A stretch of 64,000 nucleotides of DNA, taken from positions 21,141,001 through 21,205,000 of the forward strand of contig NC_063263.1 in assembly GCF_019578655.1 (NCBI RefSeq), given 5' to 3'. This stretch comes from Ricinus communis. Its lineage: Eukaryota; Streptophyta; Magnoliopsida; Malpighiales; Euphorbiaceae. The position numbers and the translations under genes are program-made. Shown here piece after piece: positions 55,870-64,000 of this stretch (positions are counted from its first letter, which is position 1; every line of letters starts with the position of its first letter). The notes under the pieces were generated by a model. That model was not told where the DNA came from. It did not search any database and worked only from the letters and a program-made list of their open reading frames with translations.

Positions 55870-57670
55870 ATTCCCTATAAATGCATCATAATATATTTCT
55901 ACACATCAAGCACTATAGCATGTGAGGTCCACTGAAGTCTAGCCCATTTTATTTAGCCCTAGCCCATATTTGAAGTTATTAACATAATTTACTAGTCAAT
56001 TATGTATAAAGCCCGCTTAGTTTAGCCCAATTACAAGTTATGCTTTAATGTTCAACCTTTAGCCAAATGGATTACTTTTTATGAAAAGGCCCAATTCAAT
56101 GATCAGTAAATTTAATATGGCCTAATTTTAACTAAATTTAAGCATGACAAAGCCCACTAAGTCTACATGAATTTCAAATTAACGCTCAATTACCACTTGA
56201 TTAAACTAATGGCCTACAATTTTCATGACAGATCTAATTTTAAAACTATTATCTATGTGCCTAATTTTAATTAGGCAATCATTTAATCGTATTTTTGGCA
56301 TGCATCAAAATAGAGTAGAAAAGTAAAGTGTAGAAATGAAATATAACTGTTACAACTCGTCTACAACTAAGAAAATTGGAAGAAAGCACCTAAAACTAAG
56401 TACAATACATAAATCTCAGAAATACATTAAAAATAGAAAAATTGGGGATGGAGGGTACACAACTTATCGACTCTAGGGCTTTGATTAACATTTTGGCAGC
56501 TTTTCCTTCAACTTGATTACCCAAAGACAACTCCTCATGCACAAGAAATGAAATAATCAATTAGAAATGCAATAAATGAAATGGGAAGTGTAAAAAGACA
56601 TAAAATTAAACGGAAACCCTAAGCAAATCATACAAAACCCTAGAAAATAAGACAAGTAGTAGATAAAGAAAGCAAATTTCATATTTGAAGCCTGGAACCC
56701 TAAGACTAATTTTAATAACTAAAACATGAAGAAATCATTAATCTAACATGCAATCATAATCATTTGGCTAATTGGATCTTATAAACCACAAGCAGTCATA
56801 TTATTATATTCAATTTTCCAACATCTTCTTATTATCAAATTTTAATTTTCCAATATGTTCTTATTATCAGATTCAATTTATGTCATGTTCATATTATCAA
56901 ATTCAATTCCTAACAATCTATAAGCATGTTGATTCACAAAAAATCTTATTCTAACTATTTAAACATATAGAATACAACAAATAAACCCTGGTCATGTTTC
57001 TAAGATCATAAAGGAACATAAGAACCAGTTTAATAGGAAAGATGATGTTGATGATACTGGATGTGTGGGAACCCTCAAGTTGTCATTGTAGTTTGCTGAT
57101 ATACAAGTCTTTAGAGATGATAGGTGGTTAAATTGAAGATTGGATAAGAATCCAATGTTGTTTTAAGCTTGAGAAAAACTTATGTCATTCAAGAAGAAAC
57201 TTTCCTAATCTTGAATTTTTTTTTTTTACTTTCAAATGATTATCACTAAAAATATCAAATAATTATTACAAATCACTTATAGAAACTCTTTTCCATCAAT
57301 TTTAACGTTTTAAGTAAGAACAAGTATGAAAAATGATGTCGAATCTCGAAAGATAGCTAATCGGCACTGTGCACAGTTGATCGGCTCTATGTAGAGCGAT
57401 TCGGTTGTACGCAAGGAAAAAGTTTAGAAAATTTTAGCAATTTAGCACTTGAATTTGCAAAAACTGTCGTTTTACCTTTTAAAGTTAATTTTTTTTTCTA
57501 ACAATTGAGTCTAAATTGATGCTAGAAAAGTACTTTTGATTCAACTATTCTCAATCCTAACTTGGATTCACCCGTCCTCAATCTCGCGAGACTCGAGAAA
57601 GACATTAACTTCTATCATAGTATTTTCCATAATCTCCTCGATATTTAGATCCTGAAAACAGGTGCTGACT
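55870..57670 (-). repeat. Right (5') LTR of the large gypsy element
   Basis: Homologous to 44,632-46,682 but shorter, lacking several blocks around the equivalent of 46,020-46,140. It shares ATGTGAGGTCCAC, GTACTTTT and GATTCACCC-like blocks and ends near GGTGCTGACTAC. The two LTRs have diverged by many substitutions and indels, so this insertion is much older than the TRIM inside it. Confidence 0.7.
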
Positions 57671-57689
57671 ACATAGACGTTTAATAAAT

Positions 57690-58680
57690 GATTTTCCTAG
57701 GCCATTTTGAGTATGAGAATGAGCTAGTGAATGTTCAACAGTTATTCTAATTGACATGCAATAATCATTAAAGGTCTTAGATCTAAATTCACCAGCATTA
57801 TCAAGATGAATTGTCTTAATAGCATATTGTAGAAATTAATGCTCTTAATCAAATTATTTAAGGAAGTAATCTAGCAAATGCTAGATTTTGAGTTGATAAC
57901 AAACATACATATGATCATCTTATTGATGCATCTATTAACACCAATAAAATATTTAAATGGTCCCCATATCGGTTGAATTGGTCCTCAAATATCACTTTGT
58001 ACATGTTCCAGAAATCCAGGTGATTCATTTTTTATTTTGCTCAGTGAAGGTCTAATAATTAGCTTTCCTTGAGAGCAAGCCGGACATGAAAATTCATTAG
58101 ATTGAAGAATCTTCTGGTTATTCAATAGATGGTCATAAGAGCTTTCAATAATCTTTTACATCATTGTTGATCCAGGATGATCTAATCGATCATACCAAAT
58201 AAAATAAATATTTGGGTCAGTAAATTTCTGATTTACTACTACATTTGTTTCAATAGTACACATACATGTATAATATAAGCTAGAGGAGAAAGCATGTGAT
58301 TTTTCTATAATACATATTTTTTTTCCCATTGTGAGGGTTATAATATAGAGATGTTCAATATCTTTCACATTTGTAGTTTTAATATGATATCCATTTCGGC
58401 AAATATCTTTAAAGCTCAATAAATTTCTATGACATATTTGAGTGAATGATGCATGTTTAATAAAGAAATATTTACCTCTATGTAGTGATATATTTGCTCT
58501 TCTGGAGCATTCAATTATTCTTTTACTACCAGATATTATAAGTTTCTCCCATTGTTAACTGAGAAAAATATTTTTTTATCTTTTAATACGATGTCTGCAA
58601 GACATAAATCTGCATAATTTATTTCTAATTCTACTAATGATTGTATAGAATCCATAATATTTTTACCTTTCTATATAAGA
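57690..58680 (-). pseudogene. Ty1/copia protease-to-integrase remnant
   Basis: Reading the minus strand from 58,655: a protease-side block (YADLCLADIVLKDKKIFF), the GAG-pre-integrase domain (58,419-58,156, with FKDICRNGYHI and IWYDRLDHPGS) and integrase core pieces ending IKTIHLDNAGEF and VEHSLAHSHTQNGL at about 57,700. This order is that of Ty1/copia elements. Stops and frameshifts are frequent except across the 87-codon frame at 58,419-58,156. The integrase is cut off where the gypsy LTR begins at about 57,670, so the gypsy element probably landed in this copia copy. Confidence 0.8.
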
Positions 58681-59303
58681 AATAAATAATACATTAATTA
58701 GTATCAATTTTTTAGAGACTAATATATTTAGTTCTTAAGGAATATAAAAATATTAATTCTTTAATAAATTGGGATACTAGATTTCAAGATATTTAGTTTA
58801 GGAATTTAGGGTCAAAATTCTTCAGAAATTTATACCTCAGTTATTTATTTAATTAGTTCTTTAAGAATTAAAACTAATACTAGTTTTTTTAGGAACTAAA
58901 ATTTATAATACAATTCTTCAGGAACTACATATAACACTAGTTCTTTAGAAACTAAAAATTAATTAACATTAACTAATATTAGATAATATTATCTATAATA
59001 AATAATAAAATAAAATAAAATAGCATAAAAAATAAAAAAATATAATTTTATGAAGTATGAAGATAAAATTATAATCGCAATATAAACTAGTATTTGATTA
59101 CAACAAATGAATTTAGTAGAAATTCAAAAGCTATAAAACTAAAAAAAAAAAAAAAAAAGATGCTATATACAAATTAGGACTACCAAAAGGTCTTTGTGAA
59201 TTCAATAAATATAGAGTATAACCTCATACAATTTTCTTTTAAATGAAAAGAAAAAGAAATAGATCTATTTTAAATCTTATTTTAAACAATCATACTAATA
59301 ACG
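58681..59303 (-). other. Leader region of the copia element, gag missing
   Basis: AT-rich DNA between the recognisable copia coding part and its probable 5' LTR. A full gag would need about 1 kb more, so gag is deleted or beyond recognition. A cluster of short palindromes of the form AGTTC-TTNA-GAACT lies at 58,730-58,955. An A-run is at 59,139-59,158. Confidence 0.45.
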
Positions 59304-59560
59304 TGTTGTAAAATAAAAAATAACAATAAAAAGTATTGTAAAATAAAAATTAAGAACAAAGAAAATAAATAGAACAGAGAGAGTAATCTTTTCATATCAT
59401 TCAATTGATTATAATACCTATTTATAGACGTAAAGGGTTACAGAGATAATTCTATTTACATAAAAAAATCTATCCATAGACATAATGAAAGATATCTAAT
59501 ATAACCCAAATACTTTAATTTTATCATAATAAATAAAATTAAAATTTATGAAATTCTATT
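59304..59560 (-). repeat. Probable copia 5' LTR
   Basis: On the minus strand the segment has a TATA box (TATAAATAGG, plus positions 59,417-59,426), then AGATTACTCTCTCTGTTCT, and ends TTACAACA followed by CGTTATTAGTATGA. The latter resembles the CGTTATCAGCACGA primer region that follows LTRs of many plant copia elements. The outer end is approximate. Confidence 0.5.
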
Positions 59561-60759
59561 GTTTTTTATATAAGTGAAGGTTGAGATTTAAATTCATAAG
59601 AATTTAAATAAATTTAGGTTTATAAGAAAAATAGTTCCTAAAAACTTTTAGCCTTAAACTTTTTAAATATTATTTTAAATTCAAAAGATAAGATCTGAAG
59701 TTATATATCCAAATTAAATTCTTAATTGATTAATCTTTTTTAATAATAAAACATTCTTATTTAAAAAAATATTTTTCTTATTTTTCTATATTAATTTTTA
59801 ATATTTATTTAGTGATTTTTAATATGAATATTTAGTATTCTTTTAAAAATAAATATAATAATTGAAAGTGAAGATCATATAGCATATTTCATAATATTAG
59901 AATATGTAAACCATTTTAATTTATAATGAAAACTTTTATATAATTTTTAGCATGAAAAGAATAATGAAATTTTTCAAGTATATAAAAAAAAAAACAGAAT
60001 CTTAAAATTCACCTATTAAGGATAATAAATTTTAAATTTTTAGAAATTACAAAACTTGAAAAATATGAGTCAAGATTTTAAATTCTCAAAAATTTAAATT
60101 TTTATAAAAATAAAAATAGACCCTTATAGATTTCAATCAGTTATTATCGTTTTTGTCTTACAAATTGAGATAACATCATTTATTTGTCAAAGTAATTTTG
60201 TTCTTATTTGTCTTCAATCTTGAATTTTATAAGGTGGATGTTACTGTCAGTTTGGCTCATATTAAATCAGAGTTCAACTAGGTATAGATGGTGTTGATGG
60301 AAATTTATTTTTTCTTTTTCTATTTTTTAATATTTGAACACAACTTTTGAAATAAAAATAATAGCATTTTCATTAATTTTATTTATTAATTAAGATACTT
60401 TTTACTCATTAAAGAAATATCAATTTTTATTTATTTATTAAAAAGTAATATTTTATCCATGTACTTGGAAGAGAGTGAATAATACCGTGTGAAACAAATT
60501 CAAAAGATGAAATTGATATTTCTGCCATTCAAACAAGGAAAATCAATAAGGGTAATTTCATCATTCTGCTCAAAATTGACGGTTGACTCACTTAAAATTC
60601 TAACAAAAGGAGTTGTTAGTATAATTTAGTACAAAATGAAGGAGGTGTCCATGTATTCTTAAAGTGTCGGGGAGCAACTAGTACAATATGCCAAAATTCA
60701 GGGGGTAAATAATAATTATCCCTCAAAAGTATCAGTAATCTCAATCTGAATACTAATAA
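59561..60759. other. AT-rich intergenic DNA with a MITE-like end
   Basis: No coding potential. The 60,560-60,725 stretch ends with GGGGGTAAATAATAATTATC, which resembles in reverse orientation the phrase at 34,845-34,975 (GGGGTAATTACTACTTACCC), so one arm of a shared MITE family is likely. A partner arm could not be placed. Confidence 0.4.
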
Positions 60760-61343
60760 GATCTAAAATACTGGGATCTGGCAGCCAGGCGGGCAAACCA
60801 AAACAGATAGCTAGAGAAGGTTTCTAGATATGAGCCTATGAGAATGGATAACAAAATTGCTTTTTGACTAAGACATCTTGAACAGCCTGAATAACATAGA
60901 TAAACAAACCTGCCTAAATGCTGTCAGCAGCAAACTTTTTCAAGCACAGGATCTCAAATAAGCCTCAAGCTATGCAAGTTTTTGAAGACGTTCCAGCAGT
61001 CCGCTGTGCAAGTATTTGCCTGAACCAGAAAACCTTAAAGTAGGAGCAGAAGCAGCAGCAGCAGTTAACTTTTCTGACACATTCTTGTCCTAAGCTCCGT
61101 ACTGCCGATCAGAGTTCAACCCTTAGTTGCTCAACTACTAACATGATCATAAGAAGAAATGCCAATCAATTATGGAGTAAATGGAAAATTGGTAATGGCA
61201 AAGATGACGTGAACACCATCAGTTCCTCACACCCCATGCACGAAAACTACAAGAAAACAATGTCATTCTAATATCTTCTATTTTATTTTTCATGACCAAG
61301 AAAAGTGGATCTCTTAACATCTATCTATCAGGTGCAAATTTGA
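60760..61343 (-). other. 3' flank and probable 3' UTR of the GCD1-like gene
   Basis: Sequence directly downstream of the stop codon on the minus strand, less AT-rich than the repeat region before it. No second gene is seen. The exact polyadenylation site was not determined. Confidence 0.45.
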
Positions 61344-63998
61344 TCAAGGAAGAATCTTGCGTCTGCGGCGGGGAGTCTCTCGTCTAACATACATTTTCTC
61401 TGTCTCATTCAGTGGTCGGCTGGATCCATCTGGCAAGCTTACAAACTTCCACCCACCACCACCTCCACGCTTCCCTCGTGATCCCATTTTTTCCACTGTA
61501 AAGTTCCAACCCTCAGAAGATCGTCTCCTACTGTACTTGTGGCATTTTACCTGCCCTGCCATCTGTGCACATGGGAAACAGAAGGTATAAATGAAATAAT
61601 CGAAAATAAAAATTGATTTTTATTGTAAAACTGGTTTTTAAAACAGCACATGCAACATAATTCACCCCTAAACTCTTTGCATCAAAGGCTCATGCTAAAG
61701 TTTCAATCAATTTCCTCAAGCCGAATGGAGATTGGCCCTCGAGTAACATTTCCTATGAGAATACACTAGCACTTTTAGCTCTAAGCATGAAAAACATGGG
61801 GCCTAGGGGAGCATTAAGAAAATAACAGTAATAATAGACACTAAAATATAGACCATCATAGAGTAAGCATTATACTAATGTTGATTTTCAGCTTCTTCTT
61901 CCCAGGTTAAATGCGCATGGAAAATTACCTTCATTTTGTTGAAGTTCATCTTCTGGACAAATTCTTGATACAGCATTTCATCCTCTTTCATGGATATCTC
62001 ATAGTGGACTTCATCCAGGTCTTTGATGGTACCATCCCAACCCTCTGGCATCACCTTGAAATCAGGCTTGTAAGGAAGGGATGCTACATGAAATTCTTGG
62101 TCATGAGATTTAAAAAATCTGGAAACCAAAAGAGAGAAAATTGTAAAGATAAGTCAAATACTCTGGAGGTCATCAGTTTGTGATGCCATACAATTTACTA
62201 TCTAATAATACTGGAGATCAAAACTGATTTTTCACTTGGAGAATGCTTAAAAAAGCTGATTATGGATAAAGAAATACAGCCAATTTTAAGGATGAGAATG
62301 TAATAGGAATTGTAAACTCAGTTGAATAAGATTTATGAATGGATTTAATTACTTGATGCTTGAAAGCACTTGGAAACTTAAGTATCGAGTGGTGATTAAG
62401 ATGCTTGAATGAGCTGATTAATGTCATATTAAGTAGAACTTCAAATGTACTAGTTTTCTTTGAAATCAACTAGGAGATGATTTTTGTAAGCTCAGATCCT
62501 CTGATGGATTTGATAAAAAAGCATTAAATGCTTTTGAAAAGAATATAATTCAAAATCTAAACATAGCTAGCAGCAATAAAATATGGTGACCAACCTTCAA
62601 GGTATATGAATGTCAGAATGTGTATCTTGACTTTAGAACCAATACAACTAAAAGCACATATATATGCATTTGCACATGCAGAGCATTGGTATTGGTTTCA
62701 TCTATCATGAAGAAGATCTCCCTTGGAAAGCTTTAAAACAATGACAAATGAAAGACATGATATTTTTTTTTAAGTTAGATTTCTCTAGTGTGACAAGCTA
62801 GATTTATTTTGTACTAATCAGACGGCTATTCCAGAGAGCATATCACTCTTCCCCTGAATGTATCTCTGTACATATAATTGTCTCCAAGACCTACAACTGT
62901 TGCATGCTATAAAACTAAAATGTACTAATAGATTTTTGTACATAGAGATTAAACATTTTTGCTCCATGATAGCATCTGTTTAGCAAATTTAAAGCATAAG
63001 ATTTTATTTTCCTGATTAATTTTTATCATTCATCAATAACAAACAACAAAATCCATTTCAATTTACCAACCGTACACACAATTTTTGAGATCCAAAAGCT
63101 ATAATTTACAGAAGTGCTGCTTGATTTGATTCAGGAACATATAGGTACTTACAAATATAACTGAATGAAAAAAAGAAGTTTTTAATAACAACGGAAAACA
63201 AATATACACATTTCTTTTGTGCTTATTTGAGTGCTTTTCTGACCAACATTTTAATTTCCATACCAAACAAAAGCTTTGAAACAAATGCAAGTAAGATCAA
63301 TAAAAGTCTTCATCTCGTCCAGTTATCCATGAACAAGTAATGTATGGCAAAACCTGATAAACCAATATAAGTGAAGAATAATGACAAGTCATTCATTTTT
63401 CAAAAGATGATGTTATTTATTACCCTATAAGATCTCCAAGATTAACTTCAGGATATAGTACTTACTCCGGGCAAGTATCAAGCAAGAGCTCAACAGAGTC
63501 GTCCAAGGGATGACCAAGTTTTTTCTCCTCTTCCTCCTCAAGTTCTTTCAGCCAAAGAATAGCATGCACCCGCTGCCTCATAATCCTATAGTCCTTAGCA
63601 AGCCTCTCAACAGTGTAGACTTCAGGATTCTCCTTATGCAAGCGGTACATCTCAGCCTTCTCCGAGTCCTTCAGATAAGATCCTCTAGCACCAGGCTCCC
63701 TTACTTGTTTCAACAGCACACTCATCTCACGCATCTTCTCACCCCATCCATCCACAAAAGCCTTGGCCTTCTTGTTCTCCGCCTCAAGTTCTCTCATCTT
63801 ATCATCAATCTCTTGCAAACTCGAGACCAATGCAGTCTCAGAAGCATTTAACCCACCACCAACATTAGAGCTAGAATCTGTCTGCTGACCAACTAACTGT
63901 CCATCAAAATGATCCTTAGTCATTCCAGTCGACCATGATGAAGCAGAATCCCAACCCAAATCATCAGAACCACTCTCCCCAAAAGATCCCCCCACCAC
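61344..63998 (-). CDS. GCD1: GAMETE CELL DEFECTIVE 1-like mitochondrial regulator protein, 5' end outside window
   Basis: Three coding exons on the minus strand (63,998-63,466 partial, 62,118-61,929 and 61,562-61,344) join in phase with GT-AG introns and give 313 residues to the TAA stop. The core YLKDSEKAEMYRLHKENPE, then TVERLAKDYRIMRQRVHAIL, is characteristic of the Bot1p/eukaryotic mitochondrial regulator family. The C-terminus is basic (RRETPRRRRKILP) with a Gly run. In plants the family member GCD1 is a mitochondrial protein needed for gamete maturation, probably linked to mitochondrial translation. Residues about 55-90 form a coiled coil (EIDDKMRELEAENKKAK). The first visible codon (GTG) is not a start: the mitochondrial presequence must lie beyond the window. 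The second intron end coincides with an internal ATG. The family assignment is from memory of motifs. Confidence 0.8.
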
Positions 63999-64000
63999 AC

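Larger units (their letters stand above)
44632..57670 (-). mobile_element. Large minus-strand Ty3/gypsy LTR retrotransposon, host of a nested TRIM
   Basis: Homologous segments at about 44,632-46,682 and 55,870-57,670 are its LTRs. Gag lies on the minus strand close to the right-hand LTR (54,900-54,640, continuing at 50,135-49,270), so the right LTR is the 5' one. Towards the left LTR the interior carries a minisatellite (46.93-47.64 kb). No protease, reverse transcriptase or integrase was recognised, so the coding part is largely deleted or decayed. The element abuts a copia fragment on the right. A 4.5-kb LTR element (50,141-54,634) is inserted in gag. Exact LTR ends are approximate because TG/CA termini are eroded. 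Confidence 0.7.

Noticed and set aside
61357..61590. Plus-strand open frame opposite the last GCD1 exon
   Set aside because: Antisense shadow of the real exon, which joins in phase with its neighbours.
1..64000. CRISPR array, operon or prokaryotic insert
   Set aside because: All tandem repeats seen are micro- or minisatellites without spacer structure, and the window is typical plant nuclear DNA with intron-rich genes.

Overview
This is plant nuclear DNA, almost certainly from a eudicot. It is AT-rich, its genes have many GT-AG introns, it carries an RNA-directed DNA methylation ARGONAUTE gene, and most of the rest is nested plant transposable elements. The species cannot be named from the sequence alone.

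Two host genes are well supported, both on the minus strand. At 4,720-12,076 lies a complete AGO4-clade ARGONAUTE. It has 22 coding exons whose phases all join without a frame break to give 921 residues, and its 5' leader and promoter region extend to about 14.05 kb. At 61,344-63,998 lie the last three coding exons of a gene resembling GAMETE CELL DEFECTIVE 1 (a Bot1p-type mitochondrial regulator protein). Its 5' end is outside the window.

Everything from about 14.5 to 60.7 kb is repeat-derived. From left to right: a degenerate terminal-inverted-repeat element (14.56-15.7 kb); an orphan last exon of unknown origin (16.8-16.9 kb); a decayed minus-strand CACTA (En/Spm) transposon (about 16.93-30.79 kb) split by an internally deleted Athila/Tat-like Ty3/gypsy element with about 1.5-kb LTRs (20,396-26,585); a plus-strand Athila-like gag-protease fragment (30.8-33.76 kb) split by a 687-bp Cassandra-type TRIM whose two 5S-rRNA-like LTRs face opposite ways; a 1.07-kb TIR element; a minus-strand Athila-like LTR and gag fragment (36.2-38.7 kb); a broken endogenous caulimovirid (about 39.67-43.12 kb); a putative solo LTR (43,120-44,628); a large minus-strand Ty3/gypsy element (about 44.63-57.67 kb) carrying a 3' minisatellite; and a minus-strand Ty1/copia fragment (57.69-58.68 kb).

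The most striking structure lies inside the large gypsy element. A short LTR retrotransposon at 50,141-54,634 is arranged LTR-internal-LTR-internal-LTR, with one perfect 5-bp target-site duplication (GTTTG) around the whole array. Its second internal region keeps an open 271-codon reading frame of unknown function that runs into the following LTR; the first copy has two stop codons. The inverted-LTR TRIM at 32,297-32,983 is the second unusual structure. I see no CRISPR array, no intact autonomous element and no rRNA or tRNA gene.

Functionally, AGO4 is an effector of the pathway that silences this kind of repeat DNA. Many element remnants carry C-to-T or G-to-A type nonsense changes, as expected for methylated, silenced DNA.
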